Below, one piece after another: positions 28,069 through 36,677 of a DNA stretch of 64,000 nt. Source of the stretch: Bacteroidota bacterium (lineage in GTDB: Bacteria > Bacteroidota > Bacteroidia > B-17B0 > Aurantibacillaceae); assembly GCA_030692515.1 (NCBI GenBank), contig JAUXZS010000028.1, positions 1-64,000 on the forward strand, in the 5' to 3' direction. A program made the position numbers and the translations under genes. The notes beneath the pieces were generated by a model. That model searched no databases. It saw only the letters and a list, made by a program, of their open reading frames with translations, and was not told where the DNA came from. Numbering within the stretch: position 1 is the stretch's first letter; every line of letters begins with the position of its first letter.

Positions 28069-29060
28069 TGAAACTGCGAATTGGAGATAAAGTTAGGTTC
28101 TTAAATGAAACAGGCGAAGGCATAGTTTCTCGTATTATAGATAAACTAAATGTGTATGTTGAAATGCCCGACGGTTTTGAAATTCCTTATTTAGCAACTC
28201 AATTGGTGCCTATTCATACAGAGTTAATACTAGATAAAGATGCCGCGAATATTGAACTTAATCCCGAAGCTCATATTAATGATTCAATCTATTTAATTAT
28301 TGAGCCCGATCATGAATTAAGTACTTTAGTAAACGATTATAAAATATATTTATTTAATTCTTCCTCTTTTAATGTTTTATTTTCTTATTCAATAAAGGAC
28401 GAAGAGTACTTTCAAACCCTTAAGCATGGCGAATTAGGGGCCTATCAAAAAATATTATTAAAGCAAGTTAAAATTCAATTTTTTAAAGAGTATAACTATC
28501 ATAAAATTGAATGTTTGTTTTATAAAAACACACATTTTAAAACTCAACTACCAATTGTTGAAATTTTAAACATTACTCCGAAAACTCTTGCTGAATCAAA
28601 GCCCATAAGGCATGATGAGTTTAGATTTCCGGTTCATGGTTTTTTGTTGAAAGATGAATTTCTGACTCAAACCAATGTTGAACAGGAGTTGAGTTTAATT
28701 GATATTGAAAAATTAAAAAGCGTAAAAGAATTTAATTCAAAGTTAAAAGTTTCTAAATCTAATAAAGAGTATCTTAAATCTTTAGAAAAAGAGGTTGACC
28801 TGCATATTACAGAATTGATAGATAATCCTGAAGCTTTAAGTAATTTTGAAATGTTAAACATTCAACTCGAAAAATTTGAAAATGAATTAGATGATGCTAT
28901 TTTTAAAAACATGAAAAAAATAGTGTTTATTCATGGGGTTGGTAATGGTAGGCTAAAGCAAGAAATTATTTCAAGATTAAAAAATACAAAAGGTATAACG
29001 TTTCAAGACGGATCCTACAAAGATTACGGTATTGGAGCAACACAAGTAAACATATTATAA
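28068..29060 (+). CDS. DUF2027 and Smr (MutS2 C-terminal) domain protein
   Basis: 330 residues. The N-terminus (MKLRIGDKVRFLNETGEG) and middle resemble the DUF2027 family, known in Bacteroidota. The last ~85 residues are a Smr domain with VDLHITELI (H246) and IVFIHGVGNGRLKQEI (~284-299), a fold that nicks or binds nucleic acid in MutS2 and stand-alone Smr proteins. An RNA-linked function would be consistent with Smr proteins that act at collided ribosomes; this is inference. The start codon shares one base with the comEC stop, and the next gene begins one base after the end. Confidence 0.88.
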   Translation: MKLRIGDKVRFLNETGEGIVSRIIDKLNVYVEMPDGFEIPYLATQLVPIHTELILDKDAANIELNPEAHINDSIYLIIEPDHELSTLVNDYKIYLFNSSSFNVLFSYSIKDEEYFQTLKHGELGAYQKILLKQVKIQFFKEYNYHKIECLFYKNTHFKTQLPIVEILNITPKTLAESKPIRHDEFRFPVHGFLLKDEFLTQTNVEQELSLIDIEKLKSVKEFNSKLKVSKSNKEYLKSLEKEVDLHITELIDNPEALSNFEMLNIQLEKFENELDDAIFKNMKKIVFIHGVGNGRLKQEIISRLKNTKGITFQDGSYKDYGIGATQVNIL

Positions 29061-29061
29061 A

Positions 29062-30273
29062 ATGATTCCATTTTCGCCCCCAAGAATTGACGATAAAATT
29101 TGTAACGAAGTTGTTGCCGCCTTAAAAAGCGGTTGGATAACAACTGGCCCTCGAACAAAATTATTCGAAAAAAAAATAACAGACTATTGCGGTAATAAAA
29201 ACACCTTGTGTTTAAATTCTGCTACGGCAGGACTAGAAGTTATGCTGCGCTGGTATGGTGTAAAAGAAGGAGATGAAGTTATTTTACCTGCTTATACGTA
29301 TTCTGCAACTGCTAATGTTATTATACATTGTGGTGCAAAACCTATTTTTGTGGATGTAAATGCCAATGATTTTAATATTGCTGTTAGCGAAATTGAAAAA
29401 GCAATTACTTCAAAAACAAAAGTAATTATGCCAGTAGATTTTGGTGGATTACCTTGCGATTATGATGAAATAAACGCATTGGTTTTAAAACACAAAAATA
29501 AATTTGTGGCCTCAGAAAATACAAGTCAACAAAAGTTAAATAGAATTTTAGTTTTGAGCGATTCTGCTCATTCTTTTGGTGCCAGATACAATGGCAAAGC
29601 TGCGGGTTCATTAACTGACGTAAGCGTATTTTCTTTTCATGCGGTTAAAAATTTAAGTACTGCAGAGGGCGGCGCAATTACACTTAATTTACCTGAGCCT
29701 TTTAATAACGAAGATATTTACAAACAACTTTGTATCTCTACACTTCATGGTCAAAATAAAGATGCGCTCGCTAAAACTCAAAAAGGTAATTGGCGATACG
29801 ATATTGTTGAAGCTGGTTATAAGTGTAACATGACAGATTTAACTGCTGCAATTGGACTTATAGAGTTAGAACGCTACGATAACGATACTTTAGTAAAGCG
29901 AAAACATATTGCTGATAGATATTTGAATTTATTAAGTAATAATCCACATTTGGAGTTGCCAATATTTATAACCGATAAAAAAATAAGTTCTTACCATTTA
30001 TTTCCATTAAGAATAAAAAATATTTCGGAGCAGCAGCGTGATGCCATTATTCAAAAAATATTTGATGAAGATGTAAGTGTAAACGTCCATTTTTTACCGG
30101 TGCCGGGCATGAGTTTTTATAAAAATTTAGGTTATAGGGTAACAGATTATAAAACTACTTGCGATATTTCGAGTCGTGAAATTAGTTTGCCAGTATTTTA
30201 TGATTTAACGGATGAACAGATTACAACGGTTGTTAATGCGGTCGTTAAAGCAGTAAATTCTGTTCTTAAATAA
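29062..30273 (+). CDS. DegT/DnrJ/EryC1/StrS family PLP-dependent sugar aminotransferase
   Basis: 403 residues of the sugar aminotransferase fold. Motifs include SGWITTGP near 30, the PLP-phosphate site LNSATAGLE, YTYSATANVI, the aspartate in LSDSAHSFGA, and the PLP lysine K196 in SFHAVKNLSTAEGGA. Such enzymes convert a keto-sugar nucleotide to an amino sugar (PglE and similar). It is followed two bases later by a polyprenyl-phosphate sugar transferase, so together they may make and load an amino sugar onto lipid for O-antigen, capsule or protein glycosylation; the substrate is not shown by sequence. Confidence 0.92.
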   Translation: MIPFSPPRIDDKICNEVVAALKSGWITTGPRTKLFEKKITDYCGNKNTLCLNSATAGLEVMLRWYGVKEGDEVILPAYTYSATANVIIHCGAKPIFVDVNANDFNIAVSEIEKAITSKTKVIMPVDFGGLPCDYDEINALVLKHKNKFVASENTSQQKLNRILVLSDSAHSFGARYNGKAAGSLTDVSVFSFHAVKNLSTAEGGAITLNLPEPFNNEDIYKQLCISTLHGQNKDALAKTQKGNWRYDIVEAGYKCNMTDLTAAIGLIELERYDNDTLVKRKHIADRYLNLLSNNPHLELPIFITDKKISSYHLFPLRIKNISEQQRDAIIQKIFDEDVSVNVHFLPVPGMSFYKNLGYRVTDYKTTCDISSREISLPVFYDLTDEQITTVVNAVVKAVNSVLK

Positions 30274-30275
30274 GT

Positions 30276-30929
30276 ATGTTGGATGAAATAGTTTCAGAAA
30301 CAACAGGAATAGCTTTTGATATAATGATACATTCAAAACCAAAACGCATAATTGATTTTTTGTTTTCCTTAATTGGTTTGATTTTGTTATTGCCTTTTTT
30401 TATTGTCATATCTTTTTTAATTATTCTTAACAGTGGCTTCCCGGTTTTTTATACTCAAAAAAGAGTAGGGCGAGGAAATAAAGATTTTGGTCTTTTAAAA
30501 TTTAGAACCATGAAAAAAAACGCTGATAAGTTGGGTTTACTAACCGTTGGTGGTAGAGACCCTCGCATTACCAACATTGGTTATTATTTACGCAAATATA
30601 AATTAGATGAGTTGCCGCAATTAATTAATGTTTTAATTGGAGATATGAGTTTGGTAGGTCCTCGTCCTGAAGTGCGTAAATATGTTGATTTATACAACGA
30701 TGAACAAAAAAAAGTATTATTAGTTAAACCCGGCATTACAGATTACGCGTCATTAGAATATTTTAGTGAAAATGATTTATTGGCGAAGTCTTCCAACCCT
30801 GAAGAAACTTACATAAAGGAAATTATGCCGGCTAAATTAGAATTAAATAAAAAATATATTTTCGAGATGAGTATTAAAACGGATATGAAGATTATATTAG
30901 GAACCTTTAAGCGGATTATTTCTTTGTAA
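30276..30929 (+). CDS. Initiating polyprenyl-phosphate sugar phosphotransferase (PglC/WcaJ-type)
   Basis: 217 residues: one N-terminal membrane segment (about 27-50) and the bacterial sugar transferase domain with RVGRGNKDFGLLKFRTM, DELPQLINVLIGDMSLVGPRPE and KPGITDYASLEYF, all hallmark sequences. It transfers a sugar-1-phosphate from a nucleotide sugar to undecaprenyl phosphate, the first membrane step of glycan assembly. It lacks the additional helices of full-length WcaJ, so it is PglC-like. The ATG chosen is two bases from the aminotransferase stop; a later ATG (residue 17, MIHSKPKRII) is also possible. Confidence 0.92.
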   Translation: MLDEIVSETTGIAFDIMIHSKPKRIIDFLFSLIGLILLLPFFIVISFLIILNSGFPVFYTQKRVGRGNKDFGLLKFRTMKKNADKLGLLTVGGRDPRITNIGYYLRKYKLDELPQLINVLIGDMSLVGPRPEVRKYVDLYNDEQKKVLLVKPGITDYASLEYFSENDLLAKSSNPEETYIKEIMPAKLELNKKYIFEMSIKTDMKIILGTFKRIISL

Positions 30930-31058
30930 TTTATATAATAATATTATATTTTTTTGAGTGATTTTCACCAAAACAATTGGTCTAATTTTTATTGCTAAAC
31001 AAATCTTAGCTTAACGTCCATTTGGATTATAAAATATAGCCAAATTAAAAATAAAAAA

Positions 31059-31087
31059 AGCCAGATGAATTTATCTGGCTTTTTTTA
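31059..31087. terminator. Bidirectional terminator between the sugar transferase and a T9SS cargo gene
   Basis: AGCCAGAT (31059-31066) pairs with ATCTGGCT (31073-31080) across a 6-base loop, flanked by A and T runs, so it can end transcription from either convergent gene. Confidence 0.88.
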
Positions 31088-31098
31088 TTTCATTGGTA

Positions 31099-32103
31099 TT
31101 AATGAGTAACAGCAATGGTTTTGCGTGCACTGATATTATCTCCGGTTACATGTAAAATATAAATTCCCTTTTCGATCTTCGAAACATCTATCTTATTAGT
31201 ATTTACACTTTCGATGATCTTTTTGCCTGTTAGGTCAGTCAAAACTACAGAATAGTTTTTTATGGTATTGTTAAGATCAATATTCAATTCTGTATTTGCC
31301 GGATTAGGAAATACATTGACTTGATTACTTAATTTGTCGTTTTCGTTTACACCTAAAGGTATTACCGATGCGTTTAAATCAAATCTAGCATCTTTACTGA
31401 CTAAAGTTCCTGTTGTTGCAGTTTCATAACTTGCTGTTATAAGTGGGAACTTTAATCCTGCACTCCAAAATTCATAGTCAACCATATACAATTGAGTTGT
31501 AGATGTAGCACTAGCCATGGTAAGACTAATAACGCGTTTTAACATTAAACAATTGTTGTATACACCGCCACCAGGCATTGTTACAGTGCCAGTTCCTAAA
31601 GCAGTATAAGTAATAGAACCGCTCCAGGTATTTGTATTCGGTCCACTTGTTTCGGAGGCAGTAAAGGCATCTGTATTGGTGCTTCCATAAGATATTGGCC
31701 AACTATAAGCAGTCCCTAAATTTGAGAACACAGCATAACTATTTTGACCAAAATACATGCCGGCGTAATCGTATGTACTTGTATTAGATTTATATAAATT
31801 CCATTCGGTTCCATTTTTGCTCATTGCCAAAGATGCATTTGAAAACAGTGCGGGACTGGGTGTTGCAGCAACGCTAGTATAGGTGTTAACTTCAATTGGA
31901 TTTCCTGAGGGTATCATATTTGAGAAGTTCCAAGACTGACCAACCCCTGTGCTCTTTGGGAAAACGGCAACAGTGTCAAAGTCTTTTGTAGAATTAACAT
32001 CTCCAATAACAGGTTCATTAGCCACTTTTGTTAATGTTAATTGTGCATTACTACTAAGGTTAAATCCTAATGCAAGCGAAAATAAAATGTAAATTTTTTT
32101 CAT
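31099..32103 (-). CDS. Secreted protein with T9SS type A sorting domain
   Basis: 334 residues. Signal peptide 1-20 (LGFNLSSNA-Q), then a ~230-residue unrecognised beta-rich region with a Ser/Thr/Gly-rich centre (~130-175), then a typical T9SS type A tail: VNVFPNPANTELNIDL near 264 and KGIYILHVTG near 311. Exported by the T9SS and probably exposed at the surface. No catalytic motif is visible. It faces the sugar transferase gene with a shared terminator and stands alone on the - strand. Confidence 0.87.
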   Translation of the reverse strand: MKKIYILFSLALGFNLSSNAQLTLTKVANEPVIGDVNSTKDFDTVAVFPKSTGVGQSWNFSNMIPSGNPIEVNTYTSVAATPSPALFSNASLAMSKNGTEWNLYKSNTSTYDYAGMYFGQNSYAVFSNLGTAYSWPISYGSTNTDAFTASETSGPNTNTWSGSITYTALGTGTVTMPGGGVYNNCLMLKRVISLTMASATSTTQLYMVDYEFWSAGLKFPLITASYETATTGTLVSKDARFDLNASVIPLGVNENDKLSNQVNVFPNPANTELNIDLNNTIKNYSVVLTDLTGKKIIESVNTNKIDVSKIEKGIYILHVTGDNISARKTIAVTH

Positions 32104-32264
32104 AATTATTTTTTAAATTGTTTGGTCAAAGTTCGGATTATTCATTATCCTAATTTTGACAATAATCAGTTTTTATGATGATCGTTATCATAAAATTGAA
32201 ATAATTCATTAAAAATAAAAGCAAGAATCACTAACAGGAATAAAAAGTTTAATAAAAAGGGATG

Positions 32265-32903
32265 TTATTTTAGGATTCCCTCTATTTTCTCTTTAGATTC
32301 AATACTCACTGGACAATTGTTGCGAATTATCCATTCGTTTATGGCAAACAAAAATTTATCTTTTTCGGCAATATGCGATAACTTAATTTGAAATACTTTT
32401 TTATCCTTTTTTACAAAATAAAAAATCTCATGCCTAAATTCAATAATTGAAATTTCTGATGCAAATATTTTCTTCAAACTGCTTTCTGCAAACAATAAGT
32501 AGTTGGCATATATGCTTACAAAACAAAGATCTTTTTTGTATTTAATAAATAAAACTACAATTTCTGTAAATGCTATAATTAAACAAATAACATATAAATA
32601 TTTTGCTCGGCTACCAGATGTATAAAGCATCAACGCGAAGGTGATAAATATACTTGCCTTTAAAACCCTAAGCGTAACTAATCTAAATGTAAAATAGGAA
32701 TATCTCTGAACCGGTAAACTTGCTTTGTAGCTTGCATTTAATATTTCATAACAACTTAAAAAAACATATAGTAAACCAATTATTAGTTGAATGCCTAATA
32801 ACTCCTTCCAATTAAACCAACCATAAAAAAAATTTAAACTTGATAAGGCTAAAATACCTAATAACAGTATATTTTTACCAATGGAAGCGAGTGCTGAGTT
32901 CAT
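32265..32903 (-). CDS. Small multi-pass membrane protein of unknown function
   Basis: 212 residues with about four hydrophobic segments in the first 130 residues (roughly 8-27, 36-52, 83-97, 101-121) and a soluble C-terminal part of about 90 residues. No recognisable family. The arrangement is similar to PH-domain/YcxB-like proteins with two to four helices before a cytosolic domain, but the similarity is only general. No neighbour on the same strand shows its role. Confidence 0.6.
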   Translation of the reverse strand: MNSALASIGKNILLLGILALSSLNFFYGWFNWKELLGIQLIIGLLYVFLSCYEILNASYKASLPVQRYSYFTFRLVTLRVLKASIFITFALMLYTSGSRAKYLYVICLIIAFTEIVVLFIKYKKDLCFVSIYANYLLFAESSLKKIFASEISIIEFRHEIFYFVKKDKKVFQIKLSHIAEKDKFLFAINEWIIRNNCPVSIESKEKIEGILK

Positions 32904-33255
32904 AGTGCAAACTTAACGAAAAGGCGCGGATAATTAAAGCTAGTAATTAACAAAATCTGTGTGCCTAAAAAGAGCCACTAATGGCACTAATTTTCACTAA
33001 ACTTTGTGCCTATAGAGAACCACTAGTTGCACGAATTAACAAAATCTGTATGCCTAAATATAGCAACAGATTCCATAGATAACACTAATCTGTGTACCTA
33101 TAAAAGGCGCTGATTTCTCAGATATCACAGATTATGTTTAATTATACTCAGCTCTATTAAAGTAAATATCTGTGAAAATCACTGTAATCTGTGGCAAAAA
33201 TAAATGAGCATTAACTCTAAAACATTAGTGTAATTGGTGTAATTAGTGGAAAAAA
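32904..33255. repeat. Intergenic tract with four degenerate 44-45 bp repeats
   Basis: The 419-base gap before the BatA-like gene has no coding frame. [G/A]T[G/A]CCTA recurs at 32961, 33006, 33050 and 33094 within copies of AAAATCTGTGTGCCTA (spacing 45, 44 and 44 bases). The units are well diverged. 33165-33255 continues with ATCTGTG and ATTAGTG-type text (33165-33200, 33226-33250). No hairpin array or cas genes. Confidence 0.7.
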
Positions 33256-33285
33256 TCATTGTTTACAAAAAAACCTACTTTCCCG

Positions 33286-33316
33286 TTTGTAAAACCGTTC
33301 TCTTTTTGTATTTTTA
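33286..33316 (+). promoter_or_regulatory. Bacteroidota-type promoter upstream of the BatA-like gene
   Basis: TTTG at 33286-33289, a 19-base spacer and TATTTTTA at 33309-33316, near the TTTG/TAnnTTTG consensus; the ATG follows seven bases later, so either the leader is very short or transcription starts within the first codons. Confidence 0.5.
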
Positions 33317-33322
33317 TAGTCT

Positions 33323-35374
33323 ATGATGTTTGTTTATCCCGCATTTTTATGGGCTTTAGCGGCGGTTACCATTCCAATTATTATTCATTTATTTAATTTT
33401 AGACGTTATAAAAAAGTATATTTTACAAACGTTAAATTTTTAAAGGAATTACAGCATCAGAGCAAATCTAAATCACGTTTAAGAGAAATTCTTGTTTTAA
33501 TTGCTCGCTGTTTAGCCATAGCATGTTTGGTTTTAGCTTTTTGTCAACCAATATTAAGCGATAAAAATACAGTTGTTACTAATAGCGGAGCAAAGGCCAT
33601 AAGTATTTATATTGATAACTCCTTTAGTATGGAGAATGTTAATAAGCAGGGTCCGCTATTGGAAATAGCAAAAGCCAAAGCAAAAGAAATTGTTAAAGCT
33701 TTTGGAAATGGTGATAAATTTCAAATTATTACTAATGATTTTGAAGGGAAACATCAGCGCTTTAATTCTAAAGAAGATGCCATTAATGTTATTGACGAAG
33801 TAAAATCTTCCTCTGCTATTAGACTTTTGAGTGACGTATTGAAGCGACAATATGAATTTTTATCTTCTGCTTCTTTAACAACAAAAAAGATTTATGCATT
33901 AAGCGATGCACAACAAACAACATTTAATTTATCTGAAATTAAAAATGACACAGCAATTAAAGTTACTCTGGTAACCTTAAAAGCAAATGAAATCAATAAT
34001 GCATATATTGATTCGTGTTGGTTTGAAACACCTTTGCAACAAAAAGGATTTATACAAAAGCTTCATGCTACCGTTGTTAATTTCGGGAATACAAATATTG
34101 AAATTGGTTCTGCTAAATTATTTTTAAATCAGCAACAAATTGCCATTGCTTCGTTTTCTGTTGAAGCAAATTCAAAAAAGGAAATACAATTTACCTTCGA
34201 GTGTAAACAAGAAGGTGTAAATTATGGCTCTATTAAAATTGAGGATTTTCCTATAACTTTTGATGACGAATTTTACTTCGCTTTTAATTCTAAAATAAAT
34301 GTTGCTGTTTGTTTAATTAATGGTAAAGACCAGCCATTAGATAATTCATTTACTAGTCTTTACAAGACAGATAGTTTATTTAAACTAAGTTCATATTCCG
34401 AATTAGCAATTGATTATAGCTCCTTTAAAACGGCCGATGTTTTAATATTAAACCAATTGCAAGAATTAAGCAGCGGTTTAATGGCAGAAGTTTTAAAGTT
34501 TAGCGATAGAGGCGGTTCTATTGTTATTATACCTTCTCAAAATTCAAATTTGGTAGCTTATAACCAAGCTTTTTCAATGTTACAATTGCCTAACCTAATA
34601 AGTTTAGATAGTAGTACTTTAAAAATTGATAAAATAGAATTAGCCTCTAAATTTTATGCTGGTGTATTTGAAAAAGTGACTGATAGAATTAACCTGCCTA
34701 TGGTTACAAAACATTTTAAATTATTAAAAACAACAAATGTAGATTTTGAATCAATTTTATTGCTTCAAAACGCAGACATATTTTTTGGTGTAAGTAAAAG
34801 AAACTTATCTAATGTCTATTTGTTTTCAACACCCTTAAATGAAAAATGTACAAATTTTACAAAGCACGCTTTATTTGTCCCAACCTTTTATCAAATTTGT
34901 TTCAGTAGTTTAAAATCTGTTCCGTTATCTTACTACGTAAGTTCAAATGTTGTTATCTCCATAAAAAACAATGCGACTTTGGCTGATGTGCCACCACATA
35001 TTAAACAAGTTAACGGGTTACTCGATGTTATTCCGGAATCTCGTGTCATAAATAATGCGCTTAGTTTATATACTCAACATCAAATAAATTTACCGGGTTT
35101 TTATAAAGTTATTCGTAACGATTCATTATTACTTCCATTGGCATTTAATTATTCAAGAATGGAATCTAATTTAGTGTGTTATGATAATAGTCAGTTAAAA
35201 ACAATTATTGAAGATAAAAACTTTAAAAATATTGATTTGATTGAGGATTTAAGTGGCGACATCACTAGTCAAATCCTACTAGGAGCAGAAGGTAAAAAAC
35301 TTTGGAAATTATTTATTATCTTAACCTTATTGTTTATAGGAATAGAAATAGCATTATTACGATTTTTAAAATAA
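33323..35374 (+). CDS. BatA-like protein with vWA-type domain
   Basis: 683 residues. The first 80 residues are the BatA N-terminal domain: FVYPAFLWALAAVTIPIIIH, HLFNFRRYKKVYFTNVKFL and a second helix (~58-75). A vWA-like domain follows with ISIYIDNSFSMEN (~97) in place of a D-x-S-x-S MIDAS, so metal binding may be modified (D-N-S-F-S retained). A long periplasmic section and a last membrane helix (~663-680) end the protein. BatA-type proteins serve in aerotolerance or envelope complexes with MoxR ATPases; none is adjacent here. The 6-base gap to the dihydroorotase homologue suggests one transcript. The start is one of two consecutive ATG codons. Confidence 0.85.
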   Translation: MMFVYPAFLWALAAVTIPIIIHLFNFRRYKKVYFTNVKFLKELQHQSKSKSRLREILVLIARCLAIACLVLAFCQPILSDKNTVVTNSGAKAISIYIDNSFSMENVNKQGPLLEIAKAKAKEIVKAFGNGDKFQIITNDFEGKHQRFNSKEDAINVIDEVKSSSAIRLLSDVLKRQYEFLSSASLTTKKIYALSDAQQTTFNLSEIKNDTAIKVTLVTLKANEINNAYIDSCWFETPLQQKGFIQKLHATVVNFGNTNIEIGSAKLFLNQQQIAIASFSVEANSKKEIQFTFECKQEGVNYGSIKIEDFPITFDDEFYFAFNSKINVAVCLINGKDQPLDNSFTSLYKTDSLFKLSSYSELAIDYSSFKTADVLILNQLQELSSGLMAEVLKFSDRGGSIVIIPSQNSNLVAYNQAFSMLQLPNLISLDSSTLKIDKIELASKFYAGVFEKVTDRINLPMVTKHFKLLKTTNVDFESILLLQNADIFFGVSKRNLSNVYLFSTPLNEKCTNFTKHALFVPTFYQICFSSLKSVPLSYYVSSNVVISIKNNATLADVPPHIKQVNGLLDVIPESRVINNALSLYTQHQINLPGFYKVIRNDSLLLPLAFNYSRMESNLVCYDNSQLKTIIEDKNFKNIDLIEDLSGDITSQILLGAEGKKLWKLFIILTLLFIGIEIALLRFLK

Positions 35375-35380
35375 CAGAAT

Positions 35381-36646
35381 ATGAACCTACTAATTAAACA
35401 GGCAAAAATTTTAGCAACTAACAGTCCGTTTTACAATAAAGTAATGGATATTTTAATTGAAGGAGGCGTTATTGTAGAAATTAAAAAATCAATTACACCT
35501 AAAGGAAACATTAAAATTATTGAAGGTGAGGAATTAAATATATCCAATGGTTGGGTTGATATGCAAGCCGTAGCTTGTGACCCCGGCTTTGAATACAAAG
35601 AAACTCTAGAAACTTTAATAAAAGGAGCTGCTGCTGGAGGATTTACATCTGTTTGTATACATAATTATAATAATCCTGCCTTACATAATAAATCACAGAT
35701 TGAATATGTTTTAAATAAAACTGAAAATAAATTGGTTAAGGTTTTACCGTTTGGAACAATTTCAATTAATGGAAAAGGTAAAGATCTTGCCGAAATGCAT
35801 GACATGAAAAAGTCTGGGGCAATTGGCTTTAGCGATTACAAACACCCAATACAAGATGCAGGAATGGTAATGCGTGCTTTACAATATTCAGAAAACGTTA
35901 ACTCATTTATTGTAACACATTGCGATGACGAAAGTATTTCAAATGGTGGACAAATAAATGAAGGCGAGGTTTCTACCGCATTGGGCTTAAAAGGTATTCC
36001 GGTATTGGCAGAAGAATTAAACTTGCAACGCAACTTAGCAATTTTAGAATACACAGGAGGAAAATTACATATACCAACTGTTAGTACAAAGGGTAGCGTT
36101 GAATTATTAAAGAAAGCTAAGGCTAGTGGATTGAATGTAACTTGTGGTGTAGCAGCAATAAATTTATTTTTAGATGATACAAATTTAACCGAGTTTGATA
36201 CAAATTATAAAATTAATCCACCGCTTCGTTCTAAAAAAGATGTTCAGGCCTTAAGGAGCGGTATTACTTCGGGAATAATTGATGTAATTGTGAGCGATCA
36301 TTTTCCGCAAGATGTTGAAAGTAAAGATTTAGAATTTGATTTGGCAGATTTTGGAATGATAAATATCCAAACAGCGTTTTCATGCGCGTTAGAAGCTTTA
36401 AAAGATAAAAATATTGATTCAATAATAAAGTCTTTGACAGATAACGCATATTCAATTTTAGGAATAAAAACACCGATAATAGAAGAGGGGAGCGAGGCAA
36501 ATCTAACTTTATTCTCAATTAAAGATTCAACAACATTAACCGAAAAAACCAATTACTCAAAATCGAAAAACTCTCCGTTTTTTAATAAACCTTTAACAGG
36601 AAAAGTAATTGGTATTGTAAACGGAACAAAAAGTTTTTTTAATTAA
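35381..36646 (+). CDS. Dihydroorotase homologue with degenerate metal site (probably non-catalytic PyrC')
   Basis: 421 residues with the class I dihydroorotase fold. Catalytic members carry D-x-H-x-H-x-R-E-P-G at the first strand; here the text is VDMQAVACDPGFEYKE, so both histidines and the substrate arginine are gone. The HVSTK site reads HIPTVSTKG, so its metal-ligand histidine is threonine. The VTHCDD histidine and the catalytic-type aspartate in SDHFPQ remain. Similar inactive versions act as structural partners of aspartate transcarbamoylase in some bacteria, and Bacteroidota often carry this diverged form besides a true pyrC. The metabolic step is therefore not assigned. Confidence 0.85.
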   Translation: MNLLIKQAKILATNSPFYNKVMDILIEGGVIVEIKKSITPKGNIKIIEGEELNISNGWVDMQAVACDPGFEYKETLETLIKGAAAGGFTSVCIHNYNNPALHNKSQIEYVLNKTENKLVKVLPFGTISINGKGKDLAEMHDMKKSGAIGFSDYKHPIQDAGMVMRALQYSENVNSFIVTHCDDESISNGGQINEGEVSTALGLKGIPVLAEELNLQRNLAILEYTGGKLHIPTVSTKGSVELLKKAKASGLNVTCGVAAINLFLDDTNLTEFDTNYKINPPLRSKKDVQALRSGITSGIIDVIVSDHFPQDVESKDLEFDLADFGMINIQTAFSCALEALKDKNIDSIIKSLTDNAYSILGIKTPIIEEGSEANLTLFSIKDSTTLTEKTNYSKSKNSPFFNKPLTGKVIGIVNGTKSFFN

Positions 36647-36677
36647 ACTTCGGTTAAGTATATAAAAACCCATATAA

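Noticed and set aside
32941-33255. Possible CRISPR array
   Set aside because: The repeats are degenerate, contiguous rather than interspersed with unique spacers, and no cas-like gene is nearby.
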